Shown one piece after another: positions 8,549 through 18,198 of a stretch of 64,000 bases of DNA. The notes below the pieces were generated by a model. That model did not search any database and was not told the DNA's origin. It worked only from the letters and a program-made list of their open reading frames with translations. This DNA is from Acinetobacter sp. CS-2 (GTDB taxonomy: Bacteria; Pseudomonadota; Gammaproteobacteria; Pseudomonadales; Moraxellaceae): positions 2,046,001-2,110,000 of the forward strand of contig NZ_CP067019.1 in the NCBI RefSeq assembly GCF_016599715.1, given 5' to 3'. Made by a program: the position numbers and the translations under genes. The number at the start of each line of letters is the position of its first letter. The stretch's first letter is position 1.

Positions 8549-9565
8549 ATGATAAACTATTTGTATCAAGAGCAAAACTGGCAATCTCAACTGAGTGACC
8601 TGATTACGGATCCTTTAGAGTTGCTTGAAACACTTCAGCTCTCGCCTGATCAATTATTATCAGGGGCAATCCTGGCTTCTGAAAAGTTTAAGTTGCGTGT
8701 TCCCCGTGCGTTCGTCGGAAAAATGAGCATTGGCGACCCGCTTGACCCTCTGCTGTTACAAGTATTACCCCATCATCTGGAACTTGAAGATCATCCTGGT
8801 TTTGTAACCGATCCTTTAGGTGAGGAACAGGCCAATCAACAGCCAGGCGTATTACATAAATATAAATCGCGTTTTTTACTCACCTTAACCGGGGCTTGTG
8901 CAGTTCATTGTCGTTACTGTTTCCGCCGCCATTTTCCTTATCAAGAAAACCTGCCAAAAAACGAAGATTGGCCAAATATTAAACAATACATTCAAAATCA
9001 ACCAGATATAAATGAAGTTATTTTGAGCGGTGGCGACCCGCTTACCCTATCAAATCGAAAACTTGCCCTGTGGATTGAACGTCTTGAGTCCATGCCGCAA
9101 ATTAAATTTTTGAGAATTCATTCACGGGTTCCGATCGTAATCCCCAACCGTGTCGATGAAGAGCTGATTTCCTTATTAAAAAACAGTAGGCTGCGCATTA
9201 TTCTAGTGGTACACTCAAATCATGCCGATGAGCTGGACGAGTTTACCTGTTCCAAACTTTCAGCGTTGGTTCAACATCAAATTACCGTGCTGAATCAGGC
9301 AGTTTTATTAAAAGGGGTTAATAATTCTGCGCAGCCGTTAGTGGACTTAAGTTATCGTCTGTTTGAAGCGGGCGTGATGCCATACTATTTACATGTATTA
9401 GACAAAGTAAAAGGTGCCCATCATTTTGACTTAAGTCCTGAAGAAATTAATCTGATATATAAAGAGGTTTTAGAGAACCTGCCGGGATATTTGGTTCCTA
9501 AACTCGTTAGGGAAATAGCGGGCGAAAAAAATAAAACACCGCTTTTTGGGGTTTCAACTTTTTGA
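8549..9565 (+). CDS. epmB: EF-P beta-lysylation protein EpmB (radical SAM lysine 2,3-aminomutase)
   Basis: A 338-aa radical SAM enzyme that converts (S)-alpha-lysine to (R)-beta-lysine for EF-P Lys34. The [4Fe-4S] motif CxxxCxxC is visible as CAVHCRYC (Cys117, 121, 124), followed by EVILSGGDPL, the lysine-aminomutase signature. It is divergent from efp with a shared 70-bp promoter region, which supports the assignment to EpmB rather than a catabolic KamA. The length matches E. coli EpmB (342 aa). Confidence 0.95.
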   Translation: MINYLYQEQNWQSQLSDLITDPLELLETLQLSPDQLLSGAILASEKFKLRVPRAFVGKMSIGDPLDPLLLQVLPHHLELEDHPGFVTDPLGEEQANQQPGVLHKYKSRFLLTLTGACAVHCRYCFRRHFPYQENLPKNEDWPNIKQYIQNQPDINEVILSGGDPLTLSNRKLALWIERLESMPQIKFLRIHSRVPIVIPNRVDEELISLLKNSRLRIILVVHSNHADELDEFTCSKLSALVQHQITVLNQAVLLKGVNNSAQPLVDLSYRLFEAGVMPYYLHVLDKVKGAHHFDLSPEEINLIYKEVLENLPGYLVPKLVREIAGEKNKTPLFGVSTF

Positions 9566-9578
9566 GTTAATAATAACG

Positions 9579-11324
9579 ATGCTTATGAGTAATTCAGATA
9601 TCTTCCAAACACCAACAGAGTTAAAGTTGGAAAAATTAAGCTTCTGCCCAACCAATGCAAAAGGCTTACAAGACTGGGTATGCAATTTATCCATTCTTCA
9701 ATTGGGGAATTCGTCCAAAGAACTTTTCAATGCCTTGCTGGAAATATCAGAACTTAAATGTCCGGAAATGTTGCGTTTTGACTTGATTCAAATCCTGCAT
9801 CCTACCCTGGATAATGTTTTAGGCAGCCTGGAAAAGCATTTTTTCAATCAGGGGCTGATGAGCAATGACCGCAGCGACCAGATCATTGAGCTAGCGATAC
9901 TGCTACGTAGTCATTTTGCCAAAATTTATATCGATATTTCAAAACGCTGCAACACCCAGCTCAGTATGCAAAAGTTTTCTCTATTTGCATTCAATCAAAA
10001 GAAGAGTTTGCAAACGGCCAGAATTGTGTCTACTTATTATGCTTTGCAGCAATTGTCTTTATTGCTTTATCAACAACATTTGCTCTATAGCACGCCTTTA
10101 TTTGGACAATGGTTAATTGCACATCAGCTGATTGAATGTGCAATTAAAAATAATTTTTATCAAACCAATATCAATCAGATTTTAGACACGCAGCATCCTT
10201 TACAAACCGTTGCTCAGGCTTATTCACAACTGGTATTGCTGGAAATTCTGAATACCCATCAAATTCGGCCTTCTGAAATGCAAGGCTTATATTTATGCAG
10301 TTTTGACTGGGCCAAACTGGTTCATGTCTTACCCAAAGAAACCTCGCTTTCTCGCTATATTGTCGATATCAATAAAGACTATCCACCTGTTTTTAATATC
10401 AATCAGGCCAGTCTTTACAAACCGACTATCTATATTTCAACACAAAATTTATTAGATCATCTGTCTGAAACCCAAACCAAAAAGTCTGGTTACTTATCAC
10501 GTAATGAAAAGCTATTTTTAACCCCGGCCCTGCACTTTCATATTCACAATCTGCTTACCAGCAATACAGAACGCCGTCATGAACGTTATGAATATTCTGC
10601 ACAATTACAAATCTGTTTTAGTCTTTCGGTGGCACACTTTTACCTCTCTAAGGGCAAAAACTTTCATGAAACTCTGGAATTAGATACCAATTATCAATTC
10701 CATAATGAAAGCAGCTTTATTAATTCGATGAATTCGAATATCCCAGCTGAAATGACTACAGCAAAAACTTTGGATCGTGAAGCCAAACAGATTTATTCCG
10801 CAGAAGTTCTGGACATCAGTGTCAATGGTTACAGAATTAAATGGAATGGCTCTGCACCTTCGAATTTGAAAACTGGCGAATTTATTTTAATTCAGGAAAA
10901 TACTCATAGTCCTTGGCGTGGCGGTGTGATCCGCTGGATCAAGCAGTCAACAGCCAAAAGCCTGGAACTGGGACTAGAAGTCTTGGCACAAGATTTATTC
11001 CCTTGTGCTGTCATGATCAAAACAGATCGTCATAGCAATAATTACCAACCTGCCCTAATCGTTCAGTCTAGCCAAGTTGATGAGGTATCCACCAGCCTGA
11101 TCGTGTCTGGTTCACATATGTTTAGGGAAAAACAAACTATTCATTTACGCCTGGGACGAGAAGAAATAAAAATTTATCTCACCAAAGCACAAATCATTAC
11201 ACAAAGTTTTATCCGTTTTGAGTTCGAATTACTGAATGAGCAACAAGAAAACCTGATCAACAACTTTATTAATAAGCAAACGAATGAAGTCAAGAATCAC
11301 GATTTATGGGAAGCATTAAAGTGA
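9579..11324 (+). CDS. PilZ-domain protein, putative c-di-GMP receptor
   Basis: The product is about 581 aa. The N-terminal 320 residues are alpha-helical and match nothing I recognise. The C-terminal part carries both PilZ signatures: RxxxR as RRHER (Arg332) and DxSxxG as DISVNG (Asp412), separated by an unusually long 80-residue spacer. Both binding motifs being intact predicts cyclic di-GMP binding. It starts 13 bases after epmB, so it may share its transcript, and its stop overlaps the GTG start of the FimX-like gene (GTGA). ATG 9585 is an alternative start; a TTG at 9546 inside epmB is unlikely. Confidence 0.75.
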   Translation: MLMSNSDIFQTPTELKLEKLSFCPTNAKGLQDWVCNLSILQLGNSSKELFNALLEISELKCPEMLRFDLIQILHPTLDNVLGSLEKHFFNQGLMSNDRSDQIIELAILLRSHFAKIYIDISKRCNTQLSMQKFSLFAFNQKKSLQTARIVSTYYALQQLSLLLYQQHLLYSTPLFGQWLIAHQLIECAIKNNFYQTNINQILDTQHPLQTVAQAYSQLVLLEILNTHQIRPSEMQGLYLCSFDWAKLVHVLPKETSLSRYIVDINKDYPPVFNINQASLYKPTIYISTQNLLDHLSETQTKKSGYLSRNEKLFLTPALHFHIHNLLTSNTERRHERYEYSAQLQICFSLSVAHFYLSKGKNFHETLELDTNYQFHNESSFINSMNSNIPAEMTTAKTLDREAKQIYSAEVLDISVNGYRIKWNGSAPSNLKTGEFILIQENTHSPWRGGVIRWIKQSTAKSLELGLEVLAQDLFPCAVMIKTDRHSNNYQPALIVQSSQVDEVSTSLIVSGSHMFREKQTIHLRLGREEIKIYLTKAQIITQSFIRFEFELLNEQQENLINNFINKQTNEVKNHDLWEALK

Positions 11325-13420
11325 GAAATCCATTATTGTCTAAAAAGTTAAAACGTACTGAAACACGTTTACTCATTATCGATGATAATCAAATACGTTT
11401 TAACCAAATTCGTGACCTTTTAACATCCAGTGAACATTTAGTACATGCAACCTTGCTGGATGATTTACAAAACTTTGAAAAGCAATTACATCACACTTGG
11501 GATCTGGTTATTTTTGGTCGTGCTTATGACTTAAAATATGAACAGGCGTTAAGCTTAATCCGCCTATCCAAGCAACCAAACCTTCCAATGATCCTGCTCA
11601 AACCTGATGATTATCAGGCCGATCAATACGCAGGTTATATTCGTAAAGGGATTTATGACATTCTTAATCTGGATTATCCAGATCGTTTTTATATTGGTCT
11701 TTTACGTGCCCTTTCACTCAGTCGTTTGCTGCTGACACAACAACATTTAATGGAAGAGCTAGAAACAGCTCAAACCCAGGCCCAGTCTTTAGTTCAAGAG
11801 AGCAACAAAGCGATTGCACTGATTCAGGAAGGTATTCATGTCCAGGCAAACCCTGAATATTTAGCACTTTTTGGACTTAACAATGAAGATGATATTGTTG
11901 GACTTCCCTTACTCGACCTACTTCAGCCTAAAGATTTAAATGATTTTAAGTTACGTTTTAAAAAAATTTCACAAGGTCAGTTTGATTTAGGGCGTTTTGA
12001 AATCAACAGCTTAAATCATCACATATCTGTTCCAAACCCGCTTAAAGTTGAGTTTTTACCTTCTACGAATGAAGAAGATGCCGTACAAATTACGATTGAT
12101 ATTGAATCTTCACCATCAGTTCAGCCTACATCTACAACAGCCGATGCTCCAAAGTCCAATACCTATCAGCTGATTAATCGTACCATCACTCAACAACCTT
12201 CAGATATTAATGCCCTCGTGGTATTTTCCCTGGCTTCTTGTCCTGATAATATTTTTAAAGAGGAGTGGGATACACTCAAAAATTATTCCACTAATATCAA
12301 GGATTTTTTAAAAGAGCAAACTCATGCTCCATTATTTCAAACAAGTTTTGGTATTTATGTGGGCTTGTTCCAAGCCGAATCTAAAGCCAAATTAGAGTCC
12401 AAACTTATCGGTTTAAGTTCATTAACTAAACCGCAATTATTGTCCATTGATCACACATCCTATCCGCTGAATCTCAGAATTGGCTATACACTGCTCGATA
12501 CTGAAATACGTGATGAAAAACATTTTGAACAATTTATTGCTACAGCTTACAAGACTGCTTTACCGAAAAATCAGCCGACTCCTGCACTTGAATTAGAAAC
12601 ACCGTTAAACATTCCAAGCATTGAGCTACAGCAACCCGAAATTAAGGCAGTACCTAGTTCACCTGAAGCAGCCCTACTCAGAGCCTTGCAACAAAGCTTA
12701 GATCGCGGTGAAATTCACCTTAAATATCAACAGCTCTACGATAAGCAAGACACTAATTTATATACTTATGAAGTCACTAGCGGCTTTATTTATGAAAATG
12801 CCTGGAAAGATCTGGTTAGCTTAAGAGAACTTGCAGACGATCCTGAGTTATCCATTAAACTGGATCGCTGGATATTAGTGGAATCATGTAAACAACTGCA
12901 TAATTTCATTACTCAATATCCTGAAGCAAAATTGATTGTGAATTTGAATAAAGCGGTACTATTACACGACCGAAGCTTCCCTGAATTCATTTCCAAACTC
13001 ATTACCATTGTCCGCAGTAAATTGAAGCATCCATTAGTTTTACAATTTTCAGAAGAAGATATTAGTCAAAATATCTCAGATGCTCAAAAGTATATTGCCC
13101 AGTTACGTCAATTTGGCGCTGAAGTTTCCCTCAGAGACTTTGGTAATAGCATTTATAGCGAGTCGATGTTACGTCAACTTGATGTAAATTGTTTAACTTT
13201 ACATCAGAATTTGACCAAAATGCTGCAGACAGAAAAATCGACGCAAGAATTACAGGAAAAGCTGAGTGCCTTCCAGGAAATTAAAGCTAGCGAAATCATG
13301 CTGCGCGATCTCAATGACATGACTCTGTTTGCAAACGCATGGAACGTGGATGCTCGTTTTATTCAGGGCGATTATTTCCAGAAAAAACTGGATCATTTGA
13401 TTGATGTACAAGACCAATAG
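11321..13420 (+). CDS. FimX-like REC-PAS-degenerate GGDEF-degenerate EAL protein
   Basis: About 699 aa. The order is a response-regulator-like N-terminus (LLIIDDNQIRFNQIRDLL), a PAS region (about 155-270), a GGDEF-like region without the motif (about 300-420) and an EAL-like C-terminus (about 450-690) in which the catalytic EAL is replaced (YEVTSGF). This architecture is that of FimX, a non-catalytic c-di-GMP receptor that promotes type IV pilus twitching in Pseudomonas. GTG 11321 has GGGAAG 7 bases upstream and overlaps the preceding stop (GTGA), so I prefer it; ATG 11306 in the same frame is an alternative without a good SD. Confidence 0.8.
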   Translation: MRNPLLSKKLKRTETRLLIIDDNQIRFNQIRDLLTSSEHLVHATLLDDLQNFEKQLHHTWDLVIFGRAYDLKYEQALSLIRLSKQPNLPMILLKPDDYQADQYAGYIRKGIYDILNLDYPDRFYIGLLRALSLSRLLLTQQHLMEELETAQTQAQSLVQESNKAIALIQEGIHVQANPEYLALFGLNNEDDIVGLPLLDLLQPKDLNDFKLRFKKISQGQFDLGRFEINSLNHHISVPNPLKVEFLPSTNEEDAVQITIDIESSPSVQPTSTTADAPKSNTYQLINRTITQQPSDINALVVFSLASCPDNIFKEEWDTLKNYSTNIKDFLKEQTHAPLFQTSFGIYVGLFQAESKAKLESKLIGLSSLTKPQLLSIDHTSYPLNLRIGYTLLDTEIRDEKHFEQFIATAYKTALPKNQPTPALELETPLNIPSIELQQPEIKAVPSSPEAALLRALQQSLDRGEIHLKYQQLYDKQDTNLYTYEVTSGFIYENAWKDLVSLRELADDPELSIKLDRWILVESCKQLHNFITQYPEAKLIVNLNKAVLLHDRSFPEFISKLITIVRSKLKHPLVLQFSEEDISQNISDAQKYIAQLRQFGAEVSLRDFGNSIYSESMLRQLDVNCLTLHQNLTKMLQTEKSTQELQEKLSAFQEIKASEIMLRDLNDMTLFANAWNVDARFIQGDYFQKKLDHLIDVQDQ

Positions 13421-13430
13421 GTCTTGTACA
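13405..13430. repeat. 26-bp perfect palindrome across the fimX-like stop codon
   Basis: TGTACAAGACC and GGTCTTGTACA form an 11-bp perfect stem around AATA and include the TAG stop at 13418-13420. No T tract follows, so it is not a standard terminator. It could be an RNA 3'-end stabiliser or a protein-binding palindrome. Confidence 0.6.
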
Positions 13431-13467
13431 AGGTCTGTAATTGAGTCATTGATGAAATAGCGGACCT

Positions 13468-13496
13468 AAAAAACGGGCAAGAAGCCCGTTTTTTTC
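13468..13496. terminator. bidirectional terminator between fimX-like gene and rpmE
   Basis: AAAACGGGC with GCCCGTTTT around a short loop, with A and T tracts on both sides, lies between two convergent genes. Confidence 0.88.
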
Positions 13497-13506
13497 ATTT
13501 TGGGTA

Positions 13507-13731
13507 TTAACGTTTGATAGAACGTGACATACCTGCAAAACGTTGTTTGAATTTGTCGATACGGCCGCCAGTGTCCACATTCTTTTGTTTACCAGTATAG
13601 AATGGGTGGCATGCTGAACATACGTCTAGGTAAATTGTTTCTTTACCAAGCGCTGAACGAGTTTCGATTACGTTACCACATGAACAAGTAGCAACTAATT
13701 TTTCATATTTTGGGTGAATATCGGCGCGCAT
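13507..13731 (-). CDS. rpmE: 50S ribosomal protein L31 (zinc-binding type)
   Basis: A 74-aa ribosomal protein of the large subunit. Four cysteines (C16, C18, C38, C41 in TCSCGN and [10 protein letters not shown]) form the zinc site, so this is the zinc-containing L31 and not the zinc-free YkgM type. The IHPKY start motif and length are typical. It is monocistronic with its terminator just downstream. Confidence 0.97.
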   Translation of the reverse strand: MRADIHPKYEKLVATCSCGNVIETRSALGKETIYLDVCSACHPFYTGKQKNVDTGGRIDKFKQRFAGMSRSIKR

Positions 13732-13934
13732 CGTCGATTACTCCTAAGTTAAGAAAGGCTTATGCTGTCATCGCAATTGATCACTCTCATGATTCATGAG
13801 GAATAAGCTTGATCCAGGAAAAAGCCAGACCAACACCACAACAGACCATTCTTTTGGCCCACCGAGACGGATACCGTCAGAGCTAAGCACAACAAGTGGG
13901 CGTAATTATACGGGAAAAAATAACAGATAGCGAA

Positions 13935-14933
13935 TTATTCTTTACACTCTTCTATCGCGTTAAACTCATCTACCGGATGTTTTGACCAGTAGTTGGCAAT
14001 CACCCCACAGACCATCAACTGAATTTGATGAAAAATCATAATCGGTAACACAATCATACCCAACGGCTGCCCAATAAACAGGATTTGCGCCATAGGCACC
14101 CCGCTGGCCAATGTTTTTTTGGAACTACAGAAAAACATCGCAATCTGATCTTCCCGGTTGAAACCCAACCATTTCGGAATGTATAAAGCCAATAGCATAA
14201 TGATGGTCAAGAATACTGAACAGGCTATGGTCAAAATCAGCAACGTCTTCCAGCTCACTTCTTGCCACAAACCGGCAACCACCGCCCCACTAAATGCCCC
14301 ATACACCACCATGAGAATAGTACCCTGATCGAATGCTTTGACAATACCGGGTAATTTCAACATATACGGATAAACATAAGGACGTAATATCTGCCCCAAT
14401 ATAAATGGGACCAGTAACAATAAGGTAATTTGAAGAATTGAAGATGTAGGATCAAAGCCATGTTGCGATTGGCCTAAAATAAAGAAACTGACCAATACAG
14501 GAGTAATAAACATCCCGACAATATTGGAAAATGAAGCACTGCACACTGCACTGGCGACATTACCTTTTGCCACCGAAGTAAATGCAATGGAAGATTGTAC
14601 GGTGGATGGCAAGAAGCACATAAACAGGAAGCCCCAGTACAATTCTTTTCCCAGCATTGGTAGAAGAATCGGTTTGGCCAATAGACCTAAAAGCGGAAAT
14701 AAGGCAAAAGTGAAAGCAAAGACCACCACATGAAATTTCCAGTGCAGCATGCCTTGTACTACTGCTTCTCTGGACAGTTTAGCGCCATGCAAAAAAAATA
14801 GAATTGCAATCGCTATGGTCGTAATGACTCCAAAAACCTGTGCAGTGCCACCTGATACGGGAGCTATACTGGCCAAAATTACCATCACTACCAGCAAAAT
14901 GGTAAAGCGGTCCAATGCCAACAATTTTAACAT
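13935..14933 (-). CDS. bile acid:sodium symporter family (YfeH-like) transporter
   Basis: A 332-aa membrane protein with about ten hydrophobic helices, of the SBF-like family; conserved stretches include LFFLHGAKLSREAV, FMCFLPSTVQSSIAFTS and SSKKTLASGVPMAQ. I chose ATG 14933 (MLKLLALDRF) because AGGAC lies 8 bases upstream and the length equals E. coli YfeH (332 aa); a longer reading from 15002 has no good SD. The substrate is unknown. The gene stands alone; the upstream neighbour gloA is on the same strand 228 bases away. Confidence 0.85.
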   Translation of the reverse strand: MLKLLALDRFTILLVVMVILASIAPVSGGTAQVFGVITTIAIAILFFLHGAKLSREAVVQGMLHWKFHVVVFAFTFALFPLLGLLAKPILLPMLGKELYWGFLFMCFLPSTVQSSIAFTSVAKGNVASAVCSASFSNIVGMFITPVLVSFFILGQSQHGFDPTSSILQITLLLLVPFILGQILRPYVYPYMLKLPGIVKAFDQGTILMVVYGAFSGAVVAGLWQEVSWKTLLILTIACSVFLTIIMLLALYIPKWLGFNREDQIAMFFCSSKKTLASGVPMAQILFIGQPLGMIVLPIMIFHQIQLMVCGVIANYWSKHPVDEFNAIEECKE

Positions 14934-15160
14934 TATTACGTCCTGTAAATGACAGCCAATAAAAAACCCAATAAGTGATTTTACCTTGCGGTAAAGTTTC
15001 ATCTTACTGGGCTGAATAAATAAAGCCAGTGTTTCAACTCAATGTTGAATATTTAGTTTATCTATATCACTTTATGATGAGACTTCTTTCATCAATTCCT
15101 TTTATTTATCCTTATGGGAGAAAAAATAAAAAGAGTGTCAATAATGAGCAAAGAAGTCTA

Positions 15161-15565
15161 TTAGTTATTTCTAGCATTGACATCTTGCTGAATCAGCTCG
15201 ATTTTATAGCCGTCTGGATCTTCAACAAAAGCGATCACGGTAACACCACCCTTCATTGGACCAGCTTCACGCACCACCTTACCACCACGTGCCTTGATCT
15301 CTTCACAGGCTTTATAGGCATCATCGACCGCAATCGCAATATGGCCATAGCCATTGCCCAGCTCATAACTTTCTGTGTCCCAGTTATGCGTCAATTCCAG
15401 TACGGTATGGTTTTCTTCATCACCATAGCCGACAAAAGCCAGAGTGAATCGACCTTCTTCATAATCACGTTTACGAAGCAAAGTCATACCGAGTACTTCA
15501 GTATAAAACTTTAAAGATTGTTCCAGATTGCCTACACGTAACATGGTATGCAGCATGCGCATCAT
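15161..15565 (-). CDS. gloA: lactoylglutathione lyase (glyoxalase I)
   Basis: A cytosolic metalloenzyme isomerising the methylglyoxal-glutathione adduct to S-lactoylglutathione. The metal ligands are visible in the family pattern: His in RMLHTMLRV, Glu in VLELTHN, His in YGHIAIAV and Glu in YKIELIQQ. About 133-134 aa, the usual size. Two adjacent ATG codons occur; the second (15562, MRMLHTM) fits the canonical N-terminus. Confidence 0.96.
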   Translation of the reverse strand: MMRMLHTMLRVGNLEQSLKFYTEVLGMTLLRKRDYEEGRFTLAFVGYGDEENHTVLELTHNWDTESYELGNGYGHIAIAVDDAYKACEEIKARGGKVVREAGPMKGGVTVIAFVEDPDGYKIELIQQDVNARNN

Positions 15566-15787
15566 TCATTTTCCTATGTTTCAATTTTTACAGACACTAT
15601 AGGGAGTTGCTGTGGAAAATTCAATTTCGCAATCTGGTAGTAGATATCATTTATTATTCCACGTCCCCATTATTATTACATTTTTAAATCAATATTCTGC
15701 TTAACAGCACAGCGCACGATAATGATGGAGTCTTTGCTTAGGCTATTTAAAAAATAAGACTGAACCTTTACTGCAATTTTTAGCCAA

Positions 15788-15828
15788 AGAAAAAACCCAT
15801 TTCATCTTCAAGACAAAATGGGTTTTTC
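15788..15828. terminator. terminator downstream of ampG
   Basis: AAAAACCCATTT/AAATGGGTTTTT stem of 11-12 bp with flanking A and T tracts, 24 bases past the ampG stop. The upstream stretch 15566-15787 holds no gene that I can see. Confidence 0.8.
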
Positions 15829-15851
15829 ATTCATTTTTTTAAAATTTGAGC

Positions 15852-18014
15852 TTAATTGGACTGTTGCTGATGTTCACGCAACAGCTTCGCCACCCAGACC
15901 ACCAAGATTAAAATTGGAATGCCAATCAGCGTGGTCATAAGGAAGAAATTCGGATAACCGATATTGGTCACAATGGTTCCTGAGTAGCCGCCTAAAATCT
16001 TCGGCGTTAAAGTCATCAGCGAACTGAAAATGGCATATTGTACTGCCGTGAAAGATACACTGGTTAAACTGGACAGGAATGCGATGAATGCTGCACCTGC
16101 CAAACCAGATGCCAGGTTATCGACAATAATGGCAAAATATAACCACAGTGAACTATAAGGTTTAATGACCTTGCCGCTAATTTCAACATCGTCAGCCGAT
16201 TGAACATTGATTGCAGCTAAAGGCTGTACATCAATATCCAGATCTTTGGCTGTAGTTAAGTTCATATCGATAGTATAGCGATGCTGTGCGCTTAAAATGG
16301 CTTTGTCATTATCGATCACTTCAGCCACAAGCTGTTTTGATGCTGAATTTACCAGGCTTTCTGCTGGAATAGCGGTGCTAAATACACCTGTTTTGTCCAG
16401 ATTGGCATCAAATTTTTGACCGTCCAAACTCAGGACAATTTTTTGTGTTTCATTCAAGGGCTGCCCAACATACTGGCCCCGTACCACCAGACTGTTCTGT
16501 TGTTCATTTGAAGCAATAACATTATCGCTGGTCACCGGCAGAATTTGCATCATGCCTGATTGAGCACCTTGCTGTTGCGCATTCTGTTTTAAATAGGGAA
16601 CTGTGCTCACTACTGAGGGTTGTGTATCATCTTGATATTGCACTTGAACCTGTACTGCATTGGCTTGTGCCAAAACCTGACTCGGCACTTTCAGTTTCCA
16701 GTAACCCACTTCATCCGATTGAACCTGATACTTGTGCTGACCTACCGTGACTTGAACATCATGGGTTGGCTGACCAGATTTGACCAAACCAATAAAAATC
16801 AGGTTAGTTGAACTGGCCAGCACCGCACCGACAAACATCAGTTTCATAATGTTCATACGCTGTGCCAGCAAGCCACCCAAGAAACCACCGACCAGACTGA
16901 AAATCACCCCATAAATTTTTACTGCTTCCGCAATCTGCTCTTTACTGAAGTTTAAATCCTGATAGAACACATTGGAGATGACCCCGGCAATAATGTCTGA
17001 GATGCGATAGAAACCGATGAGCAATAACAGAACCAAAGCCAGTTTTAAGCCATAGCGTCTAAAAAAATCGGCAATCGGACTGATCCAGGTTTCCATAGCC
17101 ATTTGCTTGTTGACCGCACCCATTTTGACCAATAATGAGCCCAGCAATACGGCTACCGCAGCAGATCCAACAAAGCGCAAGGTTTCAAAGCAAAACAGCA
17201 ATAATGAATCGGTAATTGCAAATTGTGCCTTAACAGATTCGGTTAGAGTTCCGGAAAAAATATAGCTCAATACAAAGCCAATCACGGCAACAAAAAACAC
17301 GGCCACCAGACGATAGTAATCACTACGCTTATAATTTTTATAAGTACGATCAACCTTCGGTTCACGAATCACTAAAGTGGTGATAATTCCGACCAGCATG
17401 ACTGCTGCCATAACCAAATAAGTGATTTTCCAGGCGCTATAAATATAGTTTCCCTTAGCCGTTCCAAGTGAGGCCGCAAGGAACAAGGCACCTGCACCGG
17501 CCACAATCATCCCGATGCGATAACCTGCATTATAAGTCGAGGCAAGCACTGTCTGCATTTCAGTTTCTGCAAGCTCAATACGATAGGCATCAATCACAAT
17601 ATCCTGAGTTGCTGCAGAGAAACCGAGTAATACGGCTCCTGCTGCCATCTGATACAAATAGCCCTGACCAAGTGCTGGATTAGAAAAAGCCATCATACAA
17701 ATGGCACTGATAATTAAAACTTGTGCAATCAGCAACCAGGCCCGACGACGCCCCAGCTTTTGAGTCAAAAATGGCACCGGCAACTCGTCAATCAAAGGCG
17801 CCCAGACAAACTTGAATGAATAGCCCAGGGCTGCCCAGCTAAAAAAGGTTACTGCACTTTTTTCAATACCGGCTTCACCTAGCCATAAAGACAGACTGGA
17901 AAAGATCAAAAGAATGGGAATACCGGCTGAAAAGCCTAAAAACAGCATGATCAATGCACGACGATCGAGAAAAGCAGTAAAGGCAGATTTCCACCCTGTA
18001 GATTGTGTTGTCAT
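15852..18014 (-). CDS. ampG: AmpG-family muropeptide permease with Ig-like insertion
   Basis: A major-facilitator transporter of the AmpG family, which imports GlcNAc-anhydroMurNAc peptides for cell-wall recycling. The N-terminal half shows SAGIPILLIFSSLSLWL, FKFVWAPLIDELPVP and GFSAATQDIVIDAYRIE, all typical of AmpG. At 720 aa it is much longer than E. coli AmpG (491 aa). The excess lies at about residues 420-620, between transmembrane helices, and contains two beta-rich repeats resembling bacterial Ig-like domains (each with a VxVxGQ start). The last two or three helices follow. It could also be an AmpG-like transporter of other substrate. Confidence 0.85.
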   Translation of the reverse strand: MTTQSTGWKSAFTAFLDRRALIMLFLGFSAGIPILLIFSSLSLWLGEAGIEKSAVTFFSWAALGYSFKFVWAPLIDELPVPFLTQKLGRRRAWLLIAQVLIISAICMMAFSNPALGQGYLYQMAAGAVLLGFSAATQDIVIDAYRIELAETEMQTVLASTYNAGYRIGMIVAGAGALFLAASLGTAKGNYIYSAWKITYLVMAAVMLVGIITTLVIREPKVDRTYKNYKRSDYYRLVAVFFVAVIGFVLSYIFSGTLTESVKAQFAITDSLLLFCFETLRFVGSAAVAVLLGSLLVKMGAVNKQMAMETWISPIADFFRRYGLKLALVLLLLIGFYRISDIIAGVISNVFYQDLNFSKEQIAEAVKIYGVIFSLVGGFLGGLLAQRMNIMKLMFVGAVLASSTNLIFIGLVKSGQPTHDVQVTVGQHKYQVQSDEVGYWKLKVPSQVLAQANAVQVQVQYQDDTQPSVVSTVPYLKQNAQQQGAQSGMMQILPVTSDNVIASNEQQNSLVVRGQYVGQPLNETQKIVLSLDGQKFDANLDKTGVFSTAIPAESLVNSASKQLVAEVIDNDKAILSAQHRYTIDMNLTTAKDLDIDVQPLAAINVQSADDVEISGKVIKPYSSLWLYFAIIVDNLASGLAGAAFIAFLSSLTSVSFTAVQYAIFSSLMTLTPKILGGYSGTIVTNIGYPNFFLMTTLIGIPILILVVWVAKLLREHQQQSN

Positions 18015-18198
18015 TACGTTGTTTTTTTCTGCAAAACTGAATGCTGCTATTCAAACGCTTAATAAGTTCAGTTTCAACAATAATTGTGAAATCATTATTT
18101 TATTTTGTCGATAAAAACGACCTGCGCGCTTGAATTTTTCAACTAAACCTGTATACCTTTAAATCTCTATTGCAATATTTTAGTTTTGGATTTAAACA

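Noticed and set aside
15029..15514. Long plus-strand open frame opposite gloA
   Set aside because: It mirrors the well-supported gloA gene and has no SD or family features.
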